NCBI GenBank assembly: GCA_945878925.1
Contig: CAMDXE010000008.1
Location: 1 to 38,507 of the forward strand
Direction: 5' to 3'
From: Chitinophaga pinensis
GTDB taxonomy: Bacteria; Bacteroidota; Bacteroidia; NS11-12g; UBA9320
DNA length: 38,507 bases
Under the pieces are notes generated by a model that saw only the letters and a list, made by a program, of their open reading frames with translations, had not been told where the DNA came from and did no database searches. Shown here one piece after another: positions 17,350-27,786 of the stretch (position 1 is its first letter; each line of letters opens with the position of its first letter). The translations under genes were made by a program, and so were the position numbers.

Positions 17350-19983
17350 GTGCAATCGCCCGCTGTCAATCTTTATTTTCGATGGTTTTTGTTCGTTTTG
17401 GTTTTACTAAAAACCTACCATGGCTATTCGCAAGGTGATGCGCCCTTAGATGCAAAACTAAGCCTTGTTTTAAAGCAAAAAAAGGTCGTAGAAATACTAC
17501 AGTTGCTAAGCACTCAAACGGGATTATCGTATAATTACAAATCCGACATAATACCTATCGATGTTTTAGTGGATTTTGAGGCAAGCGATGAAAAACTTTC
17601 TGATATTTTGTATAGGCTACTTTCGCCTTATCACATTGAATATAAATATTTTGGAGGCCGCTCAATCATACTTAAAAAAATAAAACCCCATCAAAGCTAT
17701 ACCCTTTCGGGTTACGTGTATGATAAATCTAGCGGTGAAAAATTAATTGGTGCAACGGTGTTTTGTCGTTATAATAAAAGAGGCGTTGTTACCAACGATT
17801 ATGGTTTTTTTACGCTCACACTTCCTGTTGATACAATTTATTTGGAGGTGAGTTATATTGGCTATGTGCGCCATAAAGAAAAGAGTTTTAATCACAGCAA
17901 TGCTTTCAAAATAATCAAATTAGAGCCCATGCCCGATCTCACCGAGGTGGAAATACGAAACGAGAGCATCTCAAAGTCCGAAAACCGACCCAATGGGCAC
18001 TATTTCAACCTTAAAGCCATCAAAGAAATTCCATCATTATTAGGCGAAACCGATATATTGCGCGCCATTCAAATGGTTTCGGGCGTGCAGAGTTCGGGCA
18101 AAACCATTGGTGGGTTTAATGTAAGAGGGGGCGGAACCGACCAAAATCTCGTTCTGATAGATGGCGTTCCGGTTTATAATATGGTTCACGCTTTTGGGTT
18201 ATTTTCAATTATCAGCCCTGGGGTAGTCAATTCTGTTGAATTAATAAAAGGTGGATTTTCGGCAAAATACAATGGGCGTTTGTCGTCGATTTTAGATATA
18301 AAACTCAAAGACGGCAACAATCAAAAACTATCGGGAAAATTAAATATTGGCATGCTATTGTCGTCTGGCACCATTCAAGGCCCGCTTATCAAAAACAAAG
18401 CTTCGTTTCTGGTAGCTTTTCGGCGCACTTATTTCGATTTGTTAACAGCACCATACCAACAATTAAGCCAACGTAAAACATCAAATACGTATCTGGGGCA
18501 ATATTATTTTTACGATATCAATGCCAAAGTCAATTACAGTTATGGATTGAGAAATAAAATATTTCTCAATTTTTTTATGGGCGCCGATCGAGGCAGGATC
18601 ATCGAAACACAAAGCTATAGCGACACCAATGAAATACTGGCTAAACGACAATATACTAAAGATATAAAATGGTTTACTGCCATGAGCAGCCTTAGGTGGG
18701 ACTTTATTGTTACCGATAAAATATTTATGTCGTCGTCGGCAGGCATTACAAAATATAGCACCAGTTTTGAAGACAAACTCAATTGGGAAACCAAACCCAA
18801 GCCTCAATACAAAATTTCGTCCATTGCCTACAATCAATCGAGTGGAAATAGCGATTTATTTTTAAAAACGTGTTTTGAATTTAATAAATTTAAAACCCAT
18901 AAAATAACCGCTGGTGCCGATTTTATTTACCACCAATTTAATACCGGAACCTTAAAATATCATGCCCATGAAGACAGTATAACTATGGATACCACCATAG
19001 GCGAAAAATTTATTTATAGCGACGAAGAGGTGCTTTATATTGAAGATACCTGGAAACCAAACAAAAAAATTACCTTAAATGTAGGGCTTAGTTTTAATTC
19101 GATAGATGTAAAAAATAGGCGTTACAATTTAGTGCAACCTCGTTTTAGTGGCCATTATGCCATTTCAAAAAACATTTATATAGGAGGGTCGTTTACCCGA
19201 ATGCAGCAAAACCTACAAATATTGCCAAACAATAGCATTGGGCTGCCCATTGATATTTGGCTGCCCGTTACCGATAAGCTAAAGCCTCAAAACTCCGATC
19301 AGGTTTCTTTAAATACAGGCATTTACATAAAAAAACACTTTAAATTATCGGTTGAGGGCTACTACAAAACCATGAAAAATATAGTGGAACTTAAGGAAGG
19401 AGCCTTTTTTATTTTTGGGGGCTACGAATGGGATAAGTCATTTTATATTGGAAATGGGCAGGCAAAGGGGCTTGAATTTACGTTAGAAAAACATACAGGC
19501 AAAATTAGAGGGTGGATTGGTTATGCGCTTTCTAAATCGGACAGGCAATTCGACGCCATAAATCAAGGCATAGTATTTCCTTACAAATACGATAGACGGC
19601 ATCAATTATCCTTAATCGTAAAATTTCCAAAAACCAAAAATAATTGGAACATATCAAGCTCTTGGGTATTTTCTACTGGAAGCCCTGTTACGGTTCCCAC
19701 CTCCGTTTATACCCTCAACGGAAAAACCTATTATGAATTTACACAACGCAATAATATTAGAATGTCAAACTATCATCGAATGGACGTGTCGTTTACCAAA
19801 ACTATAAAACATGAAAACACCAATCGAGAATGGAACCTTGGTATCTACAACCTTTATAGCCATGTTAATCCCTTATTTATTTCTACAAATTTTTTGGTAA
19901 GCAGCAGCTCTGCCAAATTAAAATTTTATGAAGTTGGGCTTTTGCCCCTTATTCCATTTATAAGCTATGAAATCAGTTTTTAG
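17350..19983 (+). CDS. TonB-dependent receptor with STN and carboxypeptidase-regulatory-like domains
   Basis: STN-like VVEILQLLSTQTGLSYNYKSDI; YTLSGYVYDKSSGEKLIGATVF; plug FNVRGGGTDQNLVLIDGVPVYN; terminal SYEISF. Confidence 0.95.
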   Translation: MQSPAVNLYFRWFLFVLVLLKTYHGYSQGDAPLDAKLSLVLKQKKVVEILQLLSTQTGLSYNYKSDIIPIDVLVDFEASDEKLSDILYRLLSPYHIEYKYFGGRSIILKKIKPHQSYTLSGYVYDKSSGEKLIGATVFCRYNKRGVVTNDYGFFTLTLPVDTIYLEVSYIGYVRHKEKSFNHSNAFKIIKLEPMPDLTEVEIRNESISKSENRPNGHYFNLKAIKEIPSLLGETDILRAIQMVSGVQSSGKTIGGFNVRGGGTDQNLVLIDGVPVYNMVHAFGLFSIISPGVVNSVELIKGGFSAKYNGRLSSILDIKLKDGNNQKLSGKLNIGMLLSSGTIQGPLIKNKASFLVAFRRTYFDLLTAPYQQLSQRKTSNTYLGQYYFYDINAKVNYSYGLRNKIFLNFFMGADRGRIIETQSYSDTNEILAKRQYTKDIKWFTAMSSLRWDFIVTDKIFMSSSAGITKYSTSFEDKLNWETKPKPQYKISSIAYNQSSGNSDLFLKTCFEFNKFKTHKITAGADFIYHQFNTGTLKYHAHEDSITMDTTIGEKFIYSDEEVLYIEDTWKPNKKITLNVGLSFNSIDVKNRRYNLVQPRFSGHYAISKNIYIGGSFTRMQQNLQILPNNSIGLPIDIWLPVTDKLKPQNSDQVSLNTGIYIKKHFKLSVEGYYKTMKNIVELKEGAFFIFGGYEWDKSFYIGNGQAKGLEFTLEKHTGKIRGWIGYALSKSDRQFDAINQGIVFPYKYDRRHQLSLIVKFPKTKNNWNISSSWVFSTGSPVTVPTSVYTLNGKTYYEFTQRNNIRMSNYHRMDVSFTKTIKHENTNREWNLGIYNLYSHVNPLFISTNFLVSSSSAKLKFYEVGLLPLIPFISYEISF

Positions 19984-20932
19984 AATCCTTACTTTTTTCA
20001 TCTTTGGCCTCTGTTTTTTAAGCGGGTGTATCAAAGAACTCAATCCCGATAACAATGGTTACGTGGCCAAGCCTATACTTTGGGCCATATTAAATACCGA
20101 TAGCGCACTCGTTTTAGAAATTTCGGGCAATAAGGGAATGGACGATAAGGATTTTTTGGAAACAACGATCATGGATATGTTTCTTTATGAAGATGGTATT
20201 TTGGTCGACCAATTGAAAAACCAAGTGATACAAAGCGACAGCCAATCGTATCAATTTTTATATAAACCCAAAGCCTCAAAATTATACACGCTCAAACTAA
20301 CCAATCAAGCTCAAGAAATACAAGGTTCAACCTATACGCCAAGTACATCAGCCAAGCCCGATGAAATGATTCTTACCCAAGGCGATAATGCTCAATTAAA
20401 ATATACGCTAAGCGATGACTTAAGCCATGTTGATTACTACCAGTTTTCGGTCGAGATTTATAATTTTGGAACCTTAACCGATACCGCTACCAATGACACA
20501 TTAAACAAGGCTTATATATTTACTCGCAAGTTCGATAAGTTTGAAGAACCAAGCCTTAGCTTCAATTTTTTAGGTTTTAACACTATCGAAACCTATACGT
20601 ATCCCATTTCCGATCATTTATTTAATGGAAAGAAAAAAACATTTCTTTTTGCCCTTCAAAATCCGGTAAGTCCAATTTTTTATAGGCCTAGAGTAATCCT
20701 TGGCAAAATTCCTGTATCCGACAAATTAGTTTGTACCAAACAATTTCTGCTTGTTAAATGTCGAAAAATTTCGAGCGACTATTATAAATTTATAATTTCC
20801 GCTAATGAGGCACCTGCTATTTTTGGTACGCCCTTTTATCAACCAACCAATGTTTACACCAATGTGGTTGGTGGCTTGGGTTTATTGGGCGCATCTACCG
20901 AACGAAGCGATACTGTTTGGATTAAAAAATAA
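19967..20932 (+). CDS. DUF4249-type lipoprotein
   Basis: Lipobox FLSGC; KPILWAILNTDSALVLEISGNKGMDD... pattern; overlaps the TonB receptor 3' end as usual for this partner. Confidence 0.8.
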   Translation: MKSVFRILTFFIFGLCFLSGCIKELNPDNNGYVAKPILWAILNTDSALVLEISGNKGMDDKDFLETTIMDMFLYEDGILVDQLKNQVIQSDSQSYQFLYKPKASKLYTLKLTNQAQEIQGSTYTPSTSAKPDEMILTQGDNAQLKYTLSDDLSHVDYYQFSVEIYNFGTLTDTATNDTLNKAYIFTRKFDKFEEPSLSFNFLGFNTIETYTYPISDHLFNGKKKTFLFALQNPVSPIFYRPRVILGKIPVSDKLVCTKQFLLVKCRKISSDYYKFIISANEAPAIFGTPFYQPTNVYTNVVGGLGLLGASTERSDTVWIKK

Positions 20933-20936
20933 TTGG

Positions 20937-22265
20937 CTACGAAAGTTTCATTTCTATCCCCAATGATTTGAGTTCGTCTAATATTGGATTATAAAATTCA
21001 GGATATACCGGCAGTATGGTTCCACGCAAGGCTATTTTATTTTGTAAAATAAGTTTAGTGGCTATACCCATAGGCCATCCTACGGTTTTGCTCATGGACG
21101 TGTGAACTTGATCTTCGCCTTTTACCACAAGCGAACCCTGCAACTCATAATTTTTAAGCCCATCGGTGTACACAAATTTATGCCACATCACAATCATATC
21201 TTTTTCGTGCGATTTTATGGCCCATTTTGATTCTAATATATGTTGCAAAATTTGGGCAGGCGTCGCATTTTTTAATCCAATTTTTATGGGCTTAAATATA
21301 TCGAGCCACTCCAGTCGCTCCCAAAGCTCGGTTTCATCTTGAGCTATATCCAAATAATATTTTAATTTAATTTCGACCGAATCGGTTGGGTGATAGGCCA
21401 AAAAAGTATTGATAAAATCGCGATAGGTCATGTGTTCCGAATTTTCAAGCGTATAGCTATCGTCGGTAGCGCCCAAACTAACAAATACATTCCAAGCCTT
21501 GCAAAACCCTGGTCTGCGCAAGGTTCCCCTATACATGGTTTTGATGTCGCTCAAACCATAGGTATCTATGTATTTTAGCGAATCGCGGTTGGCATAACCT
21601 TCAAATTTTCCATAAGGCTCCAAGTTAATAATTTCGGTGCGCCTAAATATTTTGGTATAGGGAATGTATTTGAATTGCCCCTCTTGCAAAAATTTTACCG
21701 CTGCCCCTTGCCCTGCCAATACAACGTTTCGTGGGTTCCAAGTGAATTTATAATGCCAAGGATTGTCGTCGTTTTCGGGGGCTATTAATCCGCCTGTAAA
21801 ACTTTCGAATTCAATAATCTTATTCCCGTCTGCCTTAATTTTATCGATAAGATGCATGGCGGTTAAATGATCTAAGCCGGGGTCGAGCCCTATTTCATTC
21901 AAAAAAATTAAATCAGCCGATTTAGCTTCTTCATGAAGCGCTTTTAGATCATCCGAAAGATACGATGCCGTAACCAGGTGCTTTTTCATCTTAAGGCAAC
22001 TGATGGCAACAGGCAAATGCCTATTTGCCGGCAACATGCTCAAAACTATATCATGCTTAGCTATAAGTGCATCTAAATCATTGGATTGATCAATGTCTAA
22101 AAAAATACCCTGTGTATTTTCAAAAATGGCTTTCGAATGGGCCAAGTGCTCGTCTTTGTCAGCAATGGTTATTTGCCAATCATTTTCCAACCCTTGCTTG
22201 GCCAAATACTCGATAAGGTGCGTAGTGGAAAGGCCTGCCCCAATTATTAATATTTTTTTAGTCAC
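20937..22265 (-). CDS. saccharopine dehydrogenase family protein (LYS9-like)
   Basis: KILIIGAGLSTTHLIEYL Rossmann N-term; NEIGLDPGLDHLTAMHLID; MSKTVGWPMGIATKLIL. Confidence 0.9.
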   Translation of the reverse strand: MTKKILIIGAGLSTTHLIEYLAKQGLENDWQITIADKDEHLAHSKAIFENTQGIFLDIDQSNDLDALIAKHDIVLSMLPANRHLPVAISCLKMKKHLVTASYLSDDLKALHEEAKSADLIFLNEIGLDPGLDHLTAMHLIDKIKADGNKIIEFESFTGGLIAPENDDNPWHYKFTWNPRNVVLAGQGAAVKFLQEGQFKYIPYTKIFRRTEIINLEPYGKFEGYANRDSLKYIDTYGLSDIKTMYRGTLRRPGFCKAWNVFVSLGATDDSYTLENSEHMTYRDFINTFLAYHPTDSVEIKLKYYLDIAQDETELWERLEWLDIFKPIKIGLKNATPAQILQHILESKWAIKSHEKDMIVMWHKFVYTDGLKNYELQGSLVVKGEDQVHTSMSKTVGWPMGIATKLILQNKIALRGTILPVYPEFYNPILDELKSLGIEMKLS

Positions 22266-22355
22266 GGTGCAAAGATAAACGCGCTTGAATTAATACTGTA
22301 TTTATTCGATTCGAAAATTTTAAAACAGGGCCTAAGTTCTCGGTTGGCTAGCCGG

Positions 22356-23357
22356 CTACGATTCCATAACCAGTTTTTCTAAGACATCCACATGCTGGTC
22401 CATTTTTTTGAAAAACTTTGCCCTTTGTTTTTCAGCTGTACCACTCAAAAGCAACGATTTTTTTATAAGATTCTCCATCCAAAGTTTTGTTTCTTTGGCA
22501 ATGGATGCATTAAAGGTAGAGATGTTGTTAAAGGTATTATACCCCAAAAACACTCTTTCCAATAAATTTGATTCGCCGGGTTCGATCAATACCGCATTGT
22601 TTCCAATATAAACTTCAGAACTATAAAGTGTGAAATGACCGTGATTTGAATCATTACCTTTCGAACTTTTCTCGCAATTCAACTTCAATTCTTCAAGCAT
22701 TTCTCTGATTTCTTCGATCACTACTAAAGCCTGATCGCGATTTTCGAATAAGTCGGATTCCCAAAAAAATTCAACTTGTTTTAGGGTACTCAAAATGGTT
22801 TCTTCGGTCCATATTTCAACGCTATCTATTTGGCTATAGGCCTCATAGGTCTGCTGGTTGATGGCAATTATTTCGGGTGGTACAATGTTTGGATTAAATT
22901 TTTTACCTATAAAAAATTCATTATTTAAAACTGCTTTACTCCAATAAAAGCTTTTAAACGCCGATAAAGTTTTATATTTAAAGTGCCTGAATAGTGGCAC
23001 ATCTTCGGCCGCAAAAATTATTCTAGCACCCTTTATTTTCGAAAGATCGGTTAGGTATTTTGCATACCATTCCAGATATTTACCAAAATTTGAGGTAGAC
23101 TCAAACATGGGATTAAAATTAAAAGTTACTTGTAATGCATCGGTATTAAATAAACCGTCAATCGATACGCCAAATTTGCTGGATATAATGGCAACTTCAT
23201 CAAACGAAAAAGCGCTCTGACACCTCAATCGTCGGTAGACACTATCGGTAGATACCTTTAACAAATCGGCCAATTCATCAGCCAAACTGAGGTTTGCCGG
23301 AACAATAGACTTAAGTTGTTTTACAAATTTTTCTTGAAATGGAAGTTCAGCATTCAT
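22356..23357 (-). CDS. hypothetical HTH-type regulator
   Basis: N-terminal LADELADLLKVSTDSVYRRLRCQSAFSFDEVAIISSKFGVSIDGLF helix-turn-helix-like region. Confidence 0.65.
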   Translation of the reverse strand: MNAELPFQEKFVKQLKSIVPANLSLADELADLLKVSTDSVYRRLRCQSAFSFDEVAIISSKFGVSIDGLFNTDALQVTFNFNPMFESTSNFGKYLEWYAKYLTDLSKIKGARIIFAAEDVPLFRHFKYKTLSAFKSFYWSKAVLNNEFFIGKKFNPNIVPPEIIAINQQTYEAYSQIDSVEIWTEETILSTLKQVEFFWESDLFENRDQALVVIEEIREMLEELKLNCEKSSKGNDSNHGHFTLYSSEVYIGNNAVLIEPGESNLLERVFLGYNTFNNISTFNASIAKETKLWMENLIKKSLLLSGTAEKQRAKFFKKMDQHVDVLEKLVMES

Positions 23358-23549
23358 AGTCTTATTGTACTTTCTAATTTAAACCGATTGTTAGGAAAGA
23401 TTTTATAATAACACCTGCGAATAAACATCTTAATAATTAAATAAAGCATTTATTACCAAACAATTTTCAATAGATTGCCTTAAATGGCTAAGGATTTGAT
23501 GAGTTGCAAAGCCCCAATAAAGAAACCATCTTTGCTGCGAAAATTAGAA

Positions 23550-24536
23550 ATGAAAAAAGTGTTTGTAACCGGGGCCGACGGCATGCTTGGATCTTGTATT
23601 TGTCGCGAATTAATTGAGCAGGGATTTAGTGTAAAAGCCATGTGCCATCCAAGTAGTAAAACCAATACCATCGATACTTTAGCTATTGAAATTGTAAGAG
23701 GCGATGTAACCCATAAACCTACACTAAGCAAAGAAATGGAGGGATGCGATATGGTAATACACGTGGCAGCGGTTATGAAACTTTGGCCTAGGCGCCATAA
23801 ACATATGACCTCCATTAACGTATTGGGTACAAAAAATGTGATGGAAGTGGCCGAATCCCTAAATATGGAGAGAATGATTCATATTGGCACTGCCAGTTCG
23901 TTTGCCAATGGCACCCTACAACAACCTGGTAATGAAAAGAGCGCCTTTATCGGCCATAAATTTAGAATGGATTATATTGATAGTAAATATAAGGCTCAGC
24001 AAATGTTACTTAATCAATACAAAAACAGTTCATTTCCAGTAATTATCATTAACCCAACCTTTATGATTGGCCCTTTTGATTCTGGCCCATCCTCAGGCCA
24101 AATGCTCATTGCTATTTTTAACAATTCCTTAAAATTTTATAATCAAGGTGGCAAAAATTTTGTGTGTACTGTGGATGTGGCAAAAGCCACCGTGAATGCA
24201 TTGAGCAAAGGCAAAATTGGAGAGTGTTATATTGCTGGAAACGAAAATCTATCCTATATCGAATTTTTTCAAAAAGCATTTAAGTCCATGCATAAACCCT
24301 TTAACATGAAAGGTATTCCAAATTTTGTATTACTCATGGCAGGTTTTATGAGTTCGGCAAAAGCGCGAATTGACCGAAAAACACCGAAGCTAAGCTATGG
24401 TATTGCACAATTGGCCAAAGAAAATCAATATTTCTCGGCAGCCAAGGCGGTACAAGAGCTAAACATGCCCCAAACTCCTATCGAAATTGGCATAGCCCAA
24501 TGCTTACAGTGGTTTAAAGATCATAAATACATTTAA
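23550..24536 (+). CDS. NAD-dependent epimerase/dehydratase family protein
   Basis: MKKVFVTGADGMLGSCICREL Rossmann motif; GDVTHKPTL; YKAQQ; start set to ATG 23550. Confidence 0.88.
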   Translation: MKKVFVTGADGMLGSCICRELIEQGFSVKAMCHPSSKTNTIDTLAIEIVRGDVTHKPTLSKEMEGCDMVIHVAAVMKLWPRRHKHMTSINVLGTKNVMEVAESLNMERMIHIGTASSFANGTLQQPGNEKSAFIGHKFRMDYIDSKYKAQQMLLNQYKNSSFPVIIINPTFMIGPFDSGPSSGQMLIAIFNNSLKFYNQGGKNFVCTVDVAKATVNALSKGKIGECYIAGNENLSYIEFFQKAFKSMHKPFNMKGIPNFVLLMAGFMSSAKARIDRKTPKLSYGIAQLAKENQYFSAAKAVQELNMPQTPIEIGIAQCLQWFKDHKYI

Positions 24537-24560
24537 GCGAAGCACCTGCTTTTCGAAATC

Positions 24561-24583
24561 AAATAAGGCTTTAGGCCTTATTT
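24561..24583 (+). terminator. Rho-independent terminator
   Basis: AAATAAGGC-tttag-GCCTTATTT after the 24536 stop. Confidence 0.7.
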
Positions 24584-24890
24584 TGCTATTTTTAATGCTT
24601 GAAAATTCTATTCTAAGCCTATCAAATAAGGGATACACCACATTAATACGCCTCGGTTTTCGGTACGAATCGAAAAAAATAATTGTCAAAAAACACAAAA
24701 GCTGTTTATTTTTTTTGCGCTATTTGCCACAATTATTTAGAACTAAATTAAATAATGCATTTTTGCAATTCTCAGAACCCTTTTTTACACTGACTTGCAA
24801 AATATATTACTTAAACGCTTTTGGTTTACTTTGCCAATTATTCTAACTGATTGCTATACTTAATCTTTGCCTAACCAAAAAAACTTAAAA

Positions 24891-26036
24891 ATGAAAACTC
24901 TAAAAAACAATTTCAAATCACTAACTCTCCTGGCCTTATTGATAGGCACATCCTTAAACGCGATGTCGCAAGGAGACGACAAAGCAAGCGCAGCTGTATT
25001 AAGTGTCGAAAGCAAAGGATTAATTAACAACTCCGAATCGGTTAGCTACATGGTTCGCCTCGAGCTCGAAAAAGCCAACGTCTACACAATTATGGATAAA
25101 TATGATATGGCCGAATTGGTAAAGAAAAATTCAATTGATTTGACTACTTGTTATGGCAAAAGCTGTGTAATTGCCGCCGGCAAAGCATTTGGCGTTCAAA
25201 AAATGATTGGCGGTAATATTGAACGATTTGGCGAAAAAATTGTCATTACCCTCAAGGTATTTGATGTTAAAACGGAATTGGTCGAAAAACAGAACACCAC
25301 CGAATATCAAAACCTTCAACCCGAATTGCAACGCATGATAGCCATCTCTGTACAAAAATTAATAGGCAAAACGCCCGATCAAAATATTGTAGACCTTTTG
25401 GTGAATTATGATGGCCCAATTGCAAGCCCACAAACACAAATTAAATTGAGCGGCCCACGCATGGGTGCTTCCATGACGTTTGGCGATGCCGCTAAGGTAT
25501 TGGGTGAAGCCAAAAGAAATGGTGGTTTTAATATGTATCCTGTGAATTTTCAAATCGGTTGGCAGTTTGAAAAACAATATATTAGTGCCGGCAATTTTCA
25601 AGCCCTTGTCGAATTTATTCCGACGATAGGTGGTTTAGAATCGGGTAGTTTTATACCATCCACCACGTTTTTAAATGGATTTAGAATGGGAAAAGCAGGG
25701 TGGGAAATAGCCTTTGGCCCGAATTTAAAAATTGTTAAAAAAGCGGATGGATTTTTTGACGAAGGCAATGCCTTAAATGAAGGCGTAGGCAAATGGTATT
25801 TAGAAGACAGTTGGGACGCAAGCAAGCTTGGCAAAAATCCCAATACAATCGAAAACAGATTGGATAGCCGTGGCGAAGCTCAGCTGTCTACCAGTTTATT
25901 TATTGGCATAGGCCGCACATTTAAATCTGGATATCTTAATATCCCTGTAAATTTATATGTTTTGCCACGTAAAGAAGGCTCAATCGCAGGCTTTTCGTTC
26001 GGATTTAATATCTATAAAAAACCAAAATCTTTTTAA
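24891..26036 (+). CDS. exported protein, CsgG/TolB-N-like N-terminal half
   Basis: Signal peptide MKTLKNNFKSLTLLALLIGTSLNAMSQ; YMVRLELEKANVYTIMDKYDMAELV...CVIAAGKAFGVQKMIGGNIERFGEKIVITLKVFDVKT resembles CsgG-type domains. Confidence 0.6.
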   Translation: MKTLKNNFKSLTLLALLIGTSLNAMSQGDDKASAAVLSVESKGLINNSESVSYMVRLELEKANVYTIMDKYDMAELVKKNSIDLTTCYGKSCVIAAGKAFGVQKMIGGNIERFGEKIVITLKVFDVKTELVEKQNTTEYQNLQPELQRMIAISVQKLIGKTPDQNIVDLLVNYDGPIASPQTQIKLSGPRMGASMTFGDAAKVLGEAKRNGGFNMYPVNFQIGWQFEKQYISAGNFQALVEFIPTIGGLESGSFIPSTTFLNGFRMGKAGWEIAFGPNLKIVKKADGFFDEGNALNEGVGKWYLEDSWDASKLGKNPNTIENRLDSRGEAQLSTSLFIGIGRTFKSGYLNIPVNLYVLPRKEGSIAGFSFGFNIYKKPKSF

Positions 26037-26056
26037 TGAGTAGTTAGTTTTAGGTT

Positions 26057-26374
26057 ATGCGCCCGCCAATCCTCTTAGTTTTGTTGTTTCTATTTATCCT
26101 TGAGAGTGGATTTACTAGAGATGGACCGAACCTTTCAAAAAAAGAGGATTTAAAGGCGCTAAGCTATGGAGTAATTATTGAAAAAGATAAAACCCGAATA
26201 ACCAAAATTACATTAGTAGAGGTTAATGATGTGGCTGTTATGTATATTAAAAATGAAAGTATGCACGATATTGCCATCGACCAAATTATACGAATAGAAT
26301 TTGAGAATACGAAATGGGGACCACTTCACATCCTATTTCAAAATGAAAAACCCTCCATAAAATTTGTGGATTAA
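26057..26374 (+). CDS. small exported hypothetical protein
   Basis: 105-aa ORF with N-terminal hydrophobic signal. Confidence 0.5.
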   Translation: MRPPILLVLLFLFILESGFTRDGPNLSKKEDLKALSYGVIIEKDKTRITKITLVEVNDVAVMYIKNESMHDIAIDQIIRIEFENTKWGPLHILFQNEKPSIKFVD

Positions 26375-26453
26375 TCTGATCAAACCCATAAAGGATAAAA
26401 TTATTTTTGGAGCCCTTCCTTCCAATATAATTCTATCCTTTATTTGTAGAATA

Positions 26454-27059
26454 ATGTCAGTAAAAACAAATTCATCCGAAAAATTTTGGAATGTTCCAAA
26501 TTGCTTGTCTTTATATCGACTATGTAGCTTTCCACTCCTGGTCTATTTTATCCTTTCAAATCAGGAATCGCTGTTCATTGGGTTTTTATTAGCCAACTTA
26601 ATAACCGACATATTGGATGGAATTCTTGCCAGAGTGCTTAAACAATGCACCAAAATTGGAGCTCAGCTTGATTCGATAGCCGATATAGGCAGTTATATTT
26701 TAGCCGTTTGGGGTATTTATGTATTTAGATGGGAAGGATTTGCTCAAAATCCATGGCCATTTTTTTGCTTTATAACGCTTTACGTACTTGCCCATTTATA
26801 TGTTTTAGTGAAATTTAAAAAAATAGTGGGCTTGCACATGTATTCGTTTAAGATTTTAGGCTATATACAAGGAACCTTCATAGGAATTACGTTCTTGTTT
26901 CAATTTTATCCCTCTTTCTACCTCTTTGCTATGTTTGCCGGAATAGCTGTTTGTATCGAAGAAATGGTGGTTATTTATGTATTGCCTTACCCTATGCAAA
27001 ATGTGAAGGGATTATACTGGGTTATTAAAAATTTAAAACAAACCAAACACCATGTTTAA
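26454..27059 (+). CDS. CDP-alcohol phosphatidyltransferase family protein
   Basis: DGILARVLKQCTKIGAQLDSIAD fits D-G-x2-A-R-x8-G-x3-D-x3-D; start set to ATG 26454. Confidence 0.9.
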   Translation: MSVKTNSSEKFWNVPNCLSLYRLCSFPLLVYFILSNQESLFIGFLLANLITDILDGILARVLKQCTKIGAQLDSIADIGSYILAVWGIYVFRWEGFAQNPWPFFCFITLYVLAHLYVLVKFKKIVGLHMYSFKILGYIQGTFIGITFLFQFYPSFYLFAMFAGIAVCIEEMVVIYVLPYPMQNVKGLYWVIKNLKQTKHHV

Positions 27060-27786
27060 ATTTCTGCTTCTGGCTCTATTTATTGTTGTTGGAGGAATCG
27101 GCAATTATGCCGCTACCAAAAAAATGCCAAGCTTAAAGCAACACCAATATTGGATTAAATTTTTCGTTTATATCCTCTGGGTTACAGGAGTAATTACATG
27201 CACCCTACATTGGGCTTGGTTTTATACGGGCATGGCCATTGCTGTATGTTTTATTGGGCTCATCGAAATTCTAAGGTTTAATAAGCTAGCATCCATCAAA
27301 GATTACGCCATTGTTCTTGTATATAGTACCATAGCAAGTGGATTTGTTTTATTTTGTTTTTGGGCACAATCTACCCTATCCGAAATGTTAATTGTAACCT
27401 TTATCCTCGTTTGTATCTGTGATGGGTTTAGCCAAATTACAGGGCAATTATTTGGCAAAATAAAGGTCTTAAAACGCATTAGCCCAACCAAAACCTTAGA
27501 AGGATTTTTGGGAGGTATAAGCATCATGTTTTTTTCTGCATGGTTTATTATGCATGACCCTATGAATATTCAAATTCAAAACAATTGGGCAACCATTGCC
27601 ATCGTAGTAGCTATTGGAGCGCCCATAGGCGACGTTTTGAGCTCAAGCCTAAAACGCTATTTCAACATCAAAGATTTTGGAAGCTATTTTCCAGGACAAG
27701 GCGGCGTGCTCGATCGCTACGATAGTCATATATTTACAGGCGCATTATTTTATATCCTTCACCTTCTTAAAAATTATTATGCCTGA
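27052..27786 (+). CDS. cdsA: phosphatidate cytidylyltransferase (CdsA-like)
   Basis: CDGFSQITGQLFGKIKVLKRISPTKTLEGFLGG and IKDFGSYFPGQGGVLDRYDSHIFTG CdsA signature. Confidence 0.9.
   Translation: MFKFLLLALFIVVGGIGNYAATKKMPSLKQHQYWIKFFVYILWVTGVITCTLHWAWFYTGMAIAVCFIGLIEILRFNKLASIKDYAIVLVYSTIASGFVLFCFWAQSTLSEMLIVTFILVCICDGFSQITGQLFGKIKVLKRISPTKTLEGFLGGISIMFFSAWFIMHDPMNIQIQNNWATIAIVVAIGAPIGDVLSSSLKRYFNIKDFGSYFPGQGGVLDRYDSHIFTGALFYILHLLKNYYA

Noticed and set aside
18481-18837. Minus-strand ORFs within the TonB receptor gene
   Set aside because: Antisense shadows of a well-supported coding region.
24583-24846. 87-aa plus-strand ORF between the epimerase and CsgG-like genes
   Set aside because: Begins in/after the terminator, low-complexity AT-rich translation, no protein-like features.
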